Below are positions 23,300 to 32,047 of a DNA stretch of 64,000 bases, piece after piece. Within the stretch, counting starts at the first letter, position 1. Each line of letters opens with the position of its first letter. A model generated the notes under the pieces. That model searched no databases. It was not told the DNA's origin and worked only from the letters and a program-made list of their open reading frames with translations. The stretch is from assembly GCA_964586785.1 (NCBI GenBank), contig CAZPHS010000006.1, positions 1 to 64,000 of the forward strand, written 5' to 3'. Source of the DNA: SZUA-584 sp041656035. GTDB taxonomy: Bacteria > Bacillota > Clostridia > Christensenellales > SZUA-584. The translations under genes were made by a program, and so were the position numbers.

Positions 23300-24427
23300 A
23301 TGAGAAAATTATTTACATCGGAGTCGGTAACCGAAGGCCATCCCGATAAAATATGTGACCAGATAAGCGACAGCGTATTGGACGAAATAATTTCGCACGA
23401 CCCTAACGCGCATGTGGCGTGTGAGTGCGCGGTAAACACCGGATTGGCGCTGGTTATGGGCGAGATTACGACTGAATGTTACGTTGACATACCGAGCATA
23501 GTGCGCGATACCGTGCGCGATATAGGCTTTACACGCGCAAAGTTCGGTTTTGACGCGGACACGTGCGGCGTTTTAACATCTATTGACGAACAATCGCCGG
23601 ATATAGCGATGGGCGTAAATAAGTCCGACCAGGGCGCGGGAGACCAGGGCATGATGTTTGGCTTCGCATGTAGAGAAACGCCGGAGCTTATGCCTATGCC
23701 CATTATGCTGGCCCACAGCTTAACGAGGCGCTTAGCGCAAGTGCGCAAGGACGGAACGCTCGCGTATTTAAGGCCGGACGGCAAATCGCAGGTTACGGTG
23801 GAATATGAAGGCAACGTGCCTTTGCGTGTTCAAGCCGTTGTGGTGGCCGCCCAGCACGCGGACGATGTGACGCACGAACAGATAGAAGCCGATATTATGG
23901 AAAACGTAATAAAAGCGGTATTGCCTTTAAGTCTGCTTGATAGCGGTACAAAATATTTTGTTAATCCTACCGGCAGGTTTGTTGTTGGGGGACCGGCGGG
24001 AGACTCGGGGCTTACGGGGCGCAAAATAATAGTTGATACATACGGAGGCTACGCGCGGCACGGCGGCGGCGCGTTTTCGGGCAAGGACCCAAGCAAGGTG
24101 GACAGGAGCGCGGCTTACGCAATGCGTTATATTGCAAAGAACGTGGTTGCGGCGGGGCTTGCCGAGCGCTGTGAAATAGAAGTGGCATATGCCATAGGAG
24201 TGTCGCAGCCCGTATCGGTTTTTGCGGAAACCTTCGGGACGGGCGTTACGGAAGACGAAAAGCTTTCAAAACGCATTAAAGAGGTGTTCGACCTTCGGCC
24301 TGCGGCTGTTATAGAGCGGCTCGGGCTTAGGGCGCCTATATACAGGCAGGTTGCGTCATACGGTCATTTCGGGCGGCCGGATTTGGATTTGCCCTGGGAG
24401 AGGCTCGATATGGCGGAGAAATTGTAA
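23300..24427 (+). CDS. metK: S-adenosylmethionine synthetase
   Basis: Makes S-adenosylmethionine from methionine and ATP. The 375-residue protein has the signature hexapeptide region GAGDQGMMFGFA, the N-terminal FTSESVTEGHPDKICDQISD with the catalytic His15 region, and the glycine-rich loop GGGAFSGKDPSKVDRSAAY. It is about 20 residues shorter than most bacterial MetK (about 395), mainly through tighter loops. All catalytic segments are present. A terminator at 24440 ends the transcript. The leader has possible attenuator stems. Confidence 0.98.
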   Translation: MRKLFTSESVTEGHPDKICDQISDSVLDEIISHDPNAHVACECAVNTGLALVMGEITTECYVDIPSIVRDTVRDIGFTRAKFGFDADTCGVLTSIDEQSPDIAMGVNKSDQGAGDQGMMFGFACRETPELMPMPIMLAHSLTRRLAQVRKDGTLAYLRPDGKSQVTVEYEGNVPLRVQAVVVAAQHADDVTHEQIEADIMENVIKAVLPLSLLDSGTKYFVNPTGRFVVGGPAGDSGLTGRKIIVDTYGGYARHGGGAFSGKDPSKVDRSAAYAMRYIAKNVVAAGLAERCEIEVAYAIGVSQPVSVFAETFGTGVTEDEKLSKRIKEVFDLRPAAVIERLGLRAPIYRQVASYGHFGRPDLDLPWERLDMAEKL

Positions 24428-24439
24428 GAAGCGAACACG

Positions 24440-24463
24440 GGGGGCGGGAACGCTCCCTTTTTT
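24440..24463 (+). terminator. Rho-independent terminator after metK
   Basis: GGGGGCG (24440-24446) pairs with CGCTCCC (24451-24457) around a GGAA loop, with one G-T pair, followed by six T residues. Confidence 0.8.
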
Positions 24464-24566
24464 AACTAATAAGGGGCATGTATATGCGTACATATTTTCG
24501 ATACATTCGCGACAAACATAATCGCATATGATACAATTACAGACAAATATATAATACGAGGCGTAC

Positions 24567-26807
24567 ATGACAAGTATTGAAGGTACGGTGCTTCAAGTCA
24601 ATTTCCGCAATGACGAGAACGGCTGGACGGTGCTGGAAATTGATTTTAACGGAACGCTGACTACGGCTGTCGGCTGTTTGCCGCACATACACGAGGGAGA
24701 GTATGTGCGTTTATTCGGCGCGTGGACGGAGCATAAACTTTACGGACGCCAGTTTTCCGTAAAATCGGTGGAGACGCGGCTTCCGAACACGGCGGAGTCA
24801 ATCAGAATGTTTCTCGCGAGCGGGCTTATAAAGGGCGTAGGCGACGCTCTCGCGGGACGCATAGTTGATGTTTACGGTGAAAACACATTTGAAATAATTG
24901 AGAAAACTCCGGAGTGTTTAGCGCAGGTTAAGGGTATAAGCAAAAAACTGGCGCTTAATATTGCCGAAAGTTTTGCCGAGCATGTGGGAGTGAGGCAGGT
25001 AATAATAGATTTGCAGAATATAGGGCTTTCAATACGTCAGGCGTTTCGCGCGCTTGACAGGTACGGCGCCGCCGCCCCCGCCTTGATAAAAGATAACCCG
25101 TACCGCATGATAGACGATATAGCAGGCATTGGCTTTGAGCGCGCGGACAGGATAGCCGGCGTCGTAGGCATAGAAAAAACGTCGCAGTTTAGAATTGACA
25201 ACGGCATAAAGCATGAACTTATGTGCGCCATGAACGACGGGCACACGTGTCTGCCGCGTCAGGAGCTTATACGCCGCGCGGCAAAAACGCTGGGAGTTGG
25301 CGAGGCGCTTGTTGAAACGCGCATATCGGCATTAACGCTTACCGAACATATTGCGCAGAAGTTTATAGCGGGAACGCCGGCGGTATTTCACATCGCGGCA
25401 TATGTTACCGAAAGCGACGTGGCGCTTAGGCTTTATACGCTTTCGCAAAGTAAGCCGCGCATACCCATACAAGACGCCGCGGCGGCGTATGAGAGCTATA
25501 TTGGCGGCGTTGAGCTTTCCGAGGAGCAGGAACGCGCCGTGCTTACGGCTCTGTCCGGCCAGGTTACCGTTATTACCGGAGGACCGGGTACGGGAAAGAC
25601 CACAATAATAAAAGCCATAATAAGCATATTTGAACGGTGCGGCGTTACGACGGCGCTGTGCGCTCCCACCGGACGGGCGGCAAAGCGCATAGAACAGTCT
25701 ACCGGGCGCGAGGCAAAAACCATACACAGGCTTTTAGAATACGGCGTTGGTATGGAAGAGGATTTTGACAACGCAGCCCGTTTTATACGCAACGAGGACA
25801 ATCCGCTGGAAACCGAGGCGGTTATTGTCGATGAGGCGTCGATGATAGATATTTTTCTTATGCGCGCTTTGCTGCGCGCCATGCCAAACGGCGGACGGCT
25901 GGTTATAGTCGGCGACGCGGATCAGCTTCCTTCGGTGGGCCCGGGCAACGTGCTGCGCGATATTATAGCCAGCGGCGCGTTTCCCGTATCGCACTTAACA
26001 AGGTTTTACCGCCAAAGGGAGGGCGGCAGTATTGTTGAAAACGCGCACAGGGTGAACCGCGGAGAGATGCCCGAGCTTTATTTAACGGGAGAATTTGTGT
26101 TTATTCCCGAATATGAGCCGGATAATGTTATTGAGCGGTTAAAAAATCTGCTCACGCAAGGGGAGCTGCCGCAAAAATACAACATACTTGAGCAGACTCA
26201 AATACTGTGCCCCATCAAAAGGGGGGTTCTTGGCGTGCATAATCTTAATATGGAGCTGCGGGAGATGCTTAACCCGCGAATGGCTTCACGGGCGGAAGCG
26301 CAGATTGGCGATACGTTGTTTCGCGAAGGCGATAAGATTATGCAGACCAAAAACAACTATGAGATGGAATGGTTTTACGCTGATGATAAACAGTACTACA
26401 GCAAAGGGCTGGGAGTATTCAACGGCGATTTGGGAAGCGTTTTGCGTATTGACAACGAGCTTAAGGAAACGACGGTGCGTTTCGACGGCAACAGGGACGC
26501 CGTTTACTCTTTTTCGGAGCTCGAACAGCTCGAGCACGCGTACGCCGTTACGGTGCATAAGTCTCAAGGGAGTGAGTTCCCGGTGGTTTTATTGCCGCTC
26601 ATGGCGGGCGGCGGGCGCTTTTTAACGCGTAATCTGATCTACACCGCGCTGACAAGGGCGATGGAAAAGGTGATAATAATAGGGCACAAAAGCACAATAG
26701 AATACATGGTGAAAAACAACAGGATAAGAGGAAGGTATACGACGCTTGACCATGAGATAAGCGACTTAAAAGAAGTTTTAGGGGTAATACAAGATGGGAG
26801 TGCTTAA
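24567..26807 (+). CDS. recD2: RecD2-type SF1 DNA helicase
   Basis: An ATP-dependent 5'-3' DNA helicase of the RecD2/YrrC group, working without RecBC in repair and replication fork maintenance. In 746 residues it has an N-terminal OB-like domain, a helix-hairpin-helix region (GLIKGVGDALAGRIV at about 88, and GIGFERADRIAG near 190), Walker A TGGPGTGKTTI near residue 338, Walker B VIVDEASMID near 420, and motif VI AVTVHKSQGSEFP near 680. The RBS is an ACGAGG. The stop lies 14 bases inside comF, indicating coupling. TACAAT and TATAAT boxes upstream (24533-24555) may be the -10. Confidence 0.97.
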   Translation: MTSIEGTVLQVNFRNDENGWTVLEIDFNGTLTTAVGCLPHIHEGEYVRLFGAWTEHKLYGRQFSVKSVETRLPNTAESIRMFLASGLIKGVGDALAGRIVDVYGENTFEIIEKTPECLAQVKGISKKLALNIAESFAEHVGVRQVIIDLQNIGLSIRQAFRALDRYGAAAPALIKDNPYRMIDDIAGIGFERADRIAGVVGIEKTSQFRIDNGIKHELMCAMNDGHTCLPRQELIRRAAKTLGVGEALVETRISALTLTEHIAQKFIAGTPAVFHIAAYVTESDVALRLYTLSQSKPRIPIQDAAAAYESYIGGVELSEEQERAVLTALSGQVTVITGGPGTGKTTIIKAIISIFERCGVTTALCAPTGRAAKRIEQSTGREAKTIHRLLEYGVGMEEDFDNAARFIRNEDNPLETEAVIVDEASMIDIFLMRALLRAMPNGGRLVIVGDADQLPSVGPGNVLRDIIASGAFPVSHLTRFYRQREGGSIVENAHRVNRGEMPELYLTGEFVFIPEYEPDNVIERLKNLLTQGELPQKYNILEQTQILCPIKRGVLGVHNLNMELREMLNPRMASRAEAQIGDTLFREGDKIMQTKNNYEMEWFYADDKQYYSKGLGVFNGDLGSVLRIDNELKETTVRFDGNRDAVYSFSELEQLEHAYAVTVHKSQGSEFPVVLLPLMAGGGRFLTRNLIYTALTRAMEKVIIIGHKSTIEYMVKNNRIRGRYTTLDHEISDLKEVLGVIQDGSA

Positions 26808-27429
26808 CGCCGTATTTCCAAGCATTCCGGTATGTGTTGTGTGCGGTGTCGAAAAAGGGGTTGTTTCGCATCTTTGCCCCGTATGCTCGGGCGTTATGGA
26901 GCGGCTTGAGGCCGGATACGTTAAGGCTTTGGCATTGGACGCGTATTCGTGTTACAGATATGAAGGAGCCGCCGCGGATATAATTAAGGCGTACAAATAC
27001 GGCGGCGCGCGGTGGATGTCCGCGTTTATAGCGAAGATGATAATGCATACCGTTTGCGACTCGCGTATAAGCTGGGATATAATATGCAATGTTCCGCTGC
27101 ACGAAAAAAAGCGCAAAAGCAGGGGTTTCGACCAGTCGGAGCTGATTGCGGTCCGGCTTTCGGAGTATACGGGAAAACCGTATCATAACGCGCTGAGGCG
27201 CACGCGGAACACGCCCTCGCAGACAAGGCTTGACTGGCGGCAAAGGCGGGAGAACATGGAAGGCGCTTTTGAGGCGGAGGCTGCAGAAGGTAATGTGCTT
27301 TTGATAGACGATGTGCTGACAACCGGAGCCACCGTTGCGGAGTGCGCGCAAACGCTTGCGCGTTCCGGCGCCGGAAGCGTTACGGTGGCAACGTTCGCCC
27401 ACGCGGAAACGGTAATTGACTCGCGATAA
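26794..27429 (+). CDS. comFC: ComF family phosphoribosyltransferase-like protein
   Basis: A 211-residue protein with an N-terminal zinc-finger-like Cys set (CVVCGVEKG and CPVCSGVM) and a C-terminal type I phosphoribosyltransferase fold with the PRPP loop VLLIDDVLTTGATVAECA. The middle has VPLHEKKRKSRGFDQSELIA, diagnostic for ComFC/GntX. In transformable bacteria ComFC helps single-stranded DNA handling during uptake. Its biochemical reaction is unsettled. The start overlaps recD2 by 14 bases. Confidence 0.94.
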   Translation: MGVLNAVFPSIPVCVVCGVEKGVVSHLCPVCSGVMERLEAGYVKALALDAYSCYRYEGAAADIIKAYKYGGARWMSAFIAKMIMHTVCDSRISWDIICNVPLHEKKRKSRGFDQSELIAVRLSEYTGKPYHNALRRTRNTPSQTRLDWRQRRENMEGAFEAEAAEGNVLLIDDVLTTGATVAECAQTLARSGAGSVTVATFAHAETVIDSR

Positions 27430-27474
27430 AGGCGGGTATTATAATAGGCAAAAACTTAAAGAGAGCAAATGTTT

Positions 27475-28644
27475 ATGAAATTCGCAAAAAGATTAGACAA
27501 CGTAACAGGCAGCGCAATACGCGATATTTTCGTGCTGCTTGAGCAGCCGGGCATGATATCGTTCGCGGGAGGGAATCCTTCTCCGGATAGTTTTCCTTCG
27601 GATGAGCTTGCCGGAATTGCTCAAAAACTAATATGCGAGAACGGCGGCAGTATTCTTCAGTACGGCGGCACCCCGGGCATAAGCAAGCTGAAAGAAACGG
27701 TGGCGGATATGGCGCGGGGGCGCGGTATAAGCGCAAAAGAGGACCAAATAATAATAACCTCCGGCGCCACGCAGGGTATTGGGCTTGCCGCCAAAACGCT
27801 GCTGAACCCGGGTGATGTGGTTTTAACCGAATCCCCCACGTTTATAGGCGCGCTGCAGACATTTTTAACATACGAGGCAGATGTGCGCGGGGTGGAAACG
27901 GACGATAACGGCATATGTTTGGACGACCTTGAGGATAAGATAAAGAGCGCTCGTCCCAAATTTGTTTATACCATTCCCACGTTTCAAAACCCTACCGGAA
28001 TCACAATGAGCAAAGAGCGCCGCGTACGCGTTATGGAGATTTGCGAAAAGCATAACGTGTTGATTTTAGAGGACGACCCGTATTGCGATTTGCGTTATTC
28101 GGGAGAAGAAGCGGCGCCTATAAAAAGCTTTGACGATACGGACTGCGTGATATATCTTTTAAGCTTTTCAAAGATAATATCGCCGGGACTGCGGGTTGGC
28201 GCCGCTATAGCAGACCGCCGTGTTATTGCGAAATATAATATCGCGAAGCAGGGTGAAGACCTGCACACGCCTAATCTCTCCCAGGAGATTGTCGACGCAT
28301 ATGTGCGCTCCGGAAAGTTACCCGGGCATATAGAGCGCATACGCGAAAGCTACCGCGAAAAACGCGACGCCATGCTTGCGGCTTTAAATGGGTTTCCGGA
28401 GGGTATAACTTATACCAAGCCCGACGGCGGGCTGTTTATTTGGGTGCGGCTGCCTTTGGGCGTTGATTCGGCGGAGCTGTTTAAAGAATGCGTGGAAGCC
28501 GGCGTCGCGTTCGTACCCGGAACGCATTTTTATCCCGAGGGCGCGCATAAGAATACGCTGCGGCTTAATTTTACCATGGCTTCGCTTAAACAGATAGACA
28601 AGGGAATGGAAAGGCTTAAAGAAATTATAAAAAGACGCGTATAA
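27475..28644 (+). CDS. PLP-dependent aminotransferase (2-aminoadipate/LysN-like class I)
   Basis: A 389-residue fold-type I aminotransferase. The N-terminal segment (AIRDIFVLLEQPGMISFAGG, then NPSPDSFP) is typical of the LysN/MocR-like group that acts on aromatic, aminoadipate or branched-chain amino acids. The PLP lysine is in LSFSKIISPGLRVG near residue 230. PTFQNPTGITMS and DDPYCDLRY complete the cofactor site. Substrate range cannot be read from sequence. I favour ATG 27475, which has GAGAG at nine bases. ATG 27469 is too close to that site. A terminator follows at 28650. Confidence 0.9.
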   Translation: MKFAKRLDNVTGSAIRDIFVLLEQPGMISFAGGNPSPDSFPSDELAGIAQKLICENGGSILQYGGTPGISKLKETVADMARGRGISAKEDQIIITSGATQGIGLAAKTLLNPGDVVLTESPTFIGALQTFLTYEADVRGVETDDNGICLDDLEDKIKSARPKFVYTIPTFQNPTGITMSKERRVRVMEICEKHNVLILEDDPYCDLRYSGEEAAPIKSFDDTDCVIYLLSFSKIISPGLRVGAAIADRRVIAKYNIAKQGEDLHTPNLSQEIVDAYVRSGKLPGHIERIRESYREKRDAMLAALNGFPEGITYTKPDGGLFIWVRLPLGVDSAELFKECVEAGVAFVPGTHFYPEGAHKNTLRLNFTMASLKQIDKGMERLKEIIKRRV

Positions 28645-28649
28645 CATAA

Positions 28650-28676
28650 GGCCGCCGGTTTGAGGCGGTCTTTATT
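28650..28676 (+). terminator. Rho-independent terminator after the aminotransferase
   Basis: GGCCGCC (28650-28656) pairs with GGCGGTC (28664-28670), 7-base loop, followed by TTTATT. It insulates the exopolysaccharide operon from upstream transcription. Confidence 0.75.
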
Positions 28677-28865
28677 AATGTGTAAGCATATTGTATTTAA
28701 GGCCTTGTTTGTACGCGGATTTAACCGCTTGTTGAACCCGCATATTTATTCTCATGACTATGAAAGCGCCTGAAATGTAATCATATCGATACTCTTTTGA
28801 CTTATTATCATACATATACGCTAATTATAGTGTAAAAAATAGATGCATGAAATAATATATAAAAG
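28677..28865. other. Non-coding A/T-rich stretch before the exopolysaccharide promoter
   Basis: Together with the promoter and leader this is a 338-base gap without a gene. It is clearly richer in A/T than the neighbours. I see no tRNA, no repeat and no known riboswitch. It could hold upstream regulator sites. Confidence 0.5.
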
Positions 28866-28893
28866 TTGACACCTAAGATGTTAATAGTATACT
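28866..28893 (+). promoter_or_regulatory. Strong sigma-A promoter of the Pel/CotH/VTC operon
   Basis: TTGACA (28866-28871, perfect) and TATACT (28888-28893) with a 16-base spacer. The start site is near 28900, giving a leader of about 83 bases that contains a small CGGC/GCCG hairpin. The leader is too short for a c-di-GMP-I riboswitch. Confidence 0.8.
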
Positions 28894-28982
28894 GTGAAAG
28901 TAAGAATATATGCGGCTTTACGCCGTTTAAAACATTGCGGAATATAAAATGATATTTTTTATTCTGCGGGGGCAGGTTAAGA

Positions 28983-31115
28983 ATGAATATATTGGTTACG
29001 GGGAATCTGTATTCAATAACAAGGGAACTTAGCGTCCAGCTTTGTGTCGAAAATAAGCTTGTTTTGGCAGCGGAAAAATTTAATAATAAGCATTTACATA
29101 ATAAAGCGGTTTCCTATTCGTATTCGCCCAAGGATAAGTTATTTCCTAAACTGTTTAATACATACTCTTTTGACGCCGTTGTTTTTCTGTCTGCCCGCGG
29201 GGAAAACCAAAACAAACAAGAAGCCGGCGGTATTGACGAGCTTAATATTGTTCTTGGTCTTTGCGCCGAGCGTAAAGTATCAAAATTTATTTTTGTTTCT
29301 TCAAGTGAAGTATATGCCGGAATATCAGACATAAACGAGAGCTCAAAGCCGGCGCCTATTGACAGTTTCGGCTGTATGCTGGCGTCCGCGGAAGCCCTCT
29401 GCGAATTTTACAGACAAAAACACAATATCAACGCCGTTATTTTGCATGTGCCGTATCTGTACGGAGAGCATATTGAAGATTCATTTATAACGCGTATTAT
29501 TATGGAAGCCAAGCAAACAGGCAAGGTAAAGCTGCCGGACAGTGATAAGCATTGCGACTTTGTAAAAAATCACGATTTGGCAAGATTAATAAGGCTGATA
29601 ATTGAGGATCAAAATGACGCCGACGCGTATATAATAAACGTCGGTACGGGAAAGCCTGTTACATTCGGCGAATTGGCGGCATTGATTACGGCCAAATTTA
29701 AAGACGCGTCAATAGAACATGTAACTGATGTTACTGTTCCTCCGCCGGTTTTAAGTAAAACCGCGCGTAAATTATATGATTGGGTACCGTACTACGATAT
29801 AACATCTGATTTTTCCTGGGTTGCCCAGAATATCTCAATGGAAAGACCCAAGCGCAAACCGTTTATAAGCAGGCTGCGGGAAAAAATGCGCAGGCAAAAA
29901 ACGCTTTTGCAGATTTTTGAGCTGCTGCTTGGAGCCTGTGCCATGGAATATCTAAACCATATAACGGCAACGTCGGTGCAGTTTCGTTTTATTGATTTCA
30001 GGCTTTTATATGTTGTTATTCTCGGCGGCGTTCACGGTATGCGCACAGGTATTATGGCCGCGGTAATCTCGGGCTTGTCTTTTGCGTTCAGCTATTTTTC
30101 AACGGGCATAGGATGGCAGGTGCTTGTGTACAATGTTGAAAACTGGCTGCCGCTTGTCGCGTTTGTTATCGCGGGGGCGGTTACAGGTTATATTAAAGAT
30201 AAAAGCGCAAACGCCCTGCGTTTTAAAAATGAGCAGCTTGCCTCATTGGAGGAAAGCTATCTGTTCCTTTACGAATTATACGATAATACTCTTGATAATA
30301 AGAATCAGTACAAAGACCAGCTGCTAAGTTACCGCGACAGCTTCGGCAGAATATACAGCATAACTAAAAAGCTGGATAATGTTATATCCGACGCCGTCTT
30401 TCAGGAAGCGATACATATTTTTGAGGATGTGCTGGAAAACAAATCAGTAATAATTTATACGGTAACGCCCGACAGAAGATATGGGCGGTTAGTTGTTTGT
30501 TCTCGTGAAATGTCGGATAAAGCGGAGCGTTCAATAGAGCTTTCAAGGTATGGGGCGATGGTAAACTCGCTGGACAAAGACGAGGTATGGTATAACGGCG
30601 ATATGCTGCCCGACTATCCTGTTTTTTGCGCGCCGGTTTATGACCGTGATAATTTGGTCGCTATAACCATTGTTCAAAAAGCCGGTTACTCAAAAATGGG
30701 TACCTATTATCTTAACCTTATAAAGGTATTGAACGGACTTATGCAGGCTTCCCTTATTAGAGCGGCAAATTATATGGCTGAAATTGAAGCGAAAATTTAT
30801 ATAAACGGTACGCGGATACTTAAAAATGAAAAATTCTCCGAGATTCTTTCTATAAGGCGCGCAATGAAAGAGAACAAGAATGCCGACTTTAAGCTTTTGA
30901 AGGTTAAAGACGGTCCTAAAGACAAAATAATATTAAGCGGTCTTATAGATAAGGGAATAAGAAAATCCGATATTGCGGGCGAGGGAAGGAACGGGGATAT
31001 ATTTTTGATTATGTCACAGGCGAAGCAGGAAAGCGTTGAGTTGCTGCTAAAAAGGCTTAAAGGGTTAGGCGTGCTGTGCAGTTTGGTTGAAACCGCCGAA
31101 TCGGCGGATATATAA
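28983..31115 (+). CDS. pelD: PelD-like c-di-GMP receptor fused to a degenerate SDR domain
   Basis: A 710-residue multidomain protein. Residues 1 to about 285 form an NAD-dependent epimerase (extended SDR) domain with FIFVSSSEVYA conserved, but the glycine motif is broken (VTGNLYSITRE) and the catalytic YxxxK is FGCML (F129, L133). It is therefore probably inactive. Three or four membrane helices follow (about 305-405), a short coiled coil, then a GAF domain (about 445-600) and a degenerate GGDEF domain. The latter has RNGDIF in place of GGDEF (669-674) and an RxxD motif RKSD at 660-663, where PelD binds c-di-GMP. PelD is the regulator of Pel polymer synthesis. It is first in the operon, as expected. 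Confidence 0.85.
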   Translation: MNILVTGNLYSITRELSVQLCVENKLVLAAEKFNNKHLHNKAVSYSYSPKDKLFPKLFNTYSFDAVVFLSARGENQNKQEAGGIDELNIVLGLCAERKVSKFIFVSSSEVYAGISDINESSKPAPIDSFGCMLASAEALCEFYRQKHNINAVILHVPYLYGEHIEDSFITRIIMEAKQTGKVKLPDSDKHCDFVKNHDLARLIRLIIEDQNDADAYIINVGTGKPVTFGELAALITAKFKDASIEHVTDVTVPPPVLSKTARKLYDWVPYYDITSDFSWVAQNISMERPKRKPFISRLREKMRRQKTLLQIFELLLGACAMEYLNHITATSVQFRFIDFRLLYVVILGGVHGMRTGIMAAVISGLSFAFSYFSTGIGWQVLVYNVENWLPLVAFVIAGAVTGYIKDKSANALRFKNEQLASLEESYLFLYELYDNTLDNKNQYKDQLLSYRDSFGRIYSITKKLDNVISDAVFQEAIHIFEDVLENKSVIIYTVTPDRRYGRLVVCSREMSDKAERSIELSRYGAMVNSLDKDEVWYNGDMLPDYPVFCAPVYDRDNLVAITIVQKAGYSKMGTYYLNLIKVLNGLMQASLIRAANYMAEIEAKIYINGTRILKNEKFSEILSIRRAMKENKNADFKLLKVKDGPKDKIILSGLIDKGIRKSDIAGEGRNGDIFLIMSQAKQESVELLLKRLKGLGVLCSLVETAESADI

Positions 31116-31150
31116 AATGTGTCTTTGAATAGTGTAATGGGAGTAGCCTG

Positions 31151-32047
31151 TTGAATATATATATTGTTTTGATTACGGTACATGTACTTTTATGCATATC
31201 GTATCTGTTAATAATAAAGCTGGGTATTGCGCGGCTTTCCGGTGTCGTGCTGCCTATTATGCTTCTTGTGCCTTTGTTCGGGCCGGTGAGCGTGTTGCTG
31301 ATTGAGTGGCTTTTTTTAAACAAAAAGGACGGGACATATAAAAGCGATATACATAAACAGGTTCTTGGCGATAGTGTTTACAACAAGATACTTTTAGAAA
31401 CGGATGAGAAGCCGGAGAAAGTGATACCGTTGGAGGAAGCTATACTTATAAATGACGTAACCACAAGACGCGCGCTTATGATGGACGTGCTGCATCGAGA
31501 CCCTGTTCAGTATCTGGATTTGCTTATGCTTGCGCGCCTTAACAGCGACGTTGAGGTTACTCATTACGCGACAACCACTATTATGGAAATACAAAGGGAA
31601 TTTGAGCTTGCGATACAAAAGGCGTCGGTTGATTTGAAAAACAACCCTTCGGATATAAGCCTGCTTGACAAATACATTGATGTGCTGGGCAAATATATAG
31701 ACAGCAATCTGCTGGACGGGAACCTTCTCGTTAAGCAGAGGTTAAATTATTCCGCAGCGCTTAATCAAAGGATTGCGATATCACCCGATAAGCAAACTTA
31801 TTTTAGAATGTTTGATAATGATATATGCTTAAAAAACTTCTCGCACGCGGATGAAATGGCGCTTGAGTTGCGGGAAAGATGGCCGTCTGATGAAAATGTT
31901 TGGTTTGCGGTTTTGCGGTTATATCATGAAAGTAAAAACAGCGCGGGAAAAAGACGGCTTTTGAAAGAGATTAACGACGCCCCGATAGAATGGACTATCG
32001 CGGGAAAAGAAAAAATGCTTTTTTGGTACGGGCGGCAAGCGATATGA
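31151..32047 (+). CDS. pelE: PelE-like membrane-anchored TPR protein
   Basis: A 298-residue protein with two N-terminal membrane helices (about residues 3-25 and 30-55) and a soluble helical remainder that looks like TPR repeats (AVLRLYHESKNSAGKRRLL, and the paired helices before it). Size, topology and position between PelD and PelA match PelE, a scaffold that contacts PelD and PelF in the synthase complex. Start codon TTG 31151, with GGGAG eight bases upstream. Its TGA overlaps the next ATG (ATGA). Sequence conservation of PelE is low, so the name depends mainly on context. Confidence 0.78.
   Translation: MNIYIVLITVHVLLCISYLLIIKLGIARLSGVVLPIMLLVPLFGPVSVLLIEWLFLNKKDGTYKSDIHKQVLGDSVYNKILLETDEKPEKVIPLEEAILINDVTTRRALMMDVLHRDPVQYLDLLMLARLNSDVEVTHYATTTIMEIQREFELAIQKASVDLKNNPSDISLLDKYIDVLGKYIDSNLLDGNLLVKQRLNYSAALNQRIAISPDKQTYFRMFDNDICLKNFSHADEMALELRERWPSDENVWFAVLRLYHESKNSAGKRRLLKEINDAPIEWTIAGKEKMLFWYGRQAI

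Noticed and set aside
26599..27402. Open frame of 267 codons on the minus strand over recD2 and comF
   Set aside because: It is the antisense shadow of two certain genes, rich in Arg, His and Cys in a pattern typical of shadow frames, with no ribosome site or family motif.
28894..28982. c-di-GMP riboswitch in the leader of the Pel operon
   Set aside because: The leader is only about 83 bases and lacks the CACGCACAGGGC-like core. c-di-GMP control is more likely through PelD.
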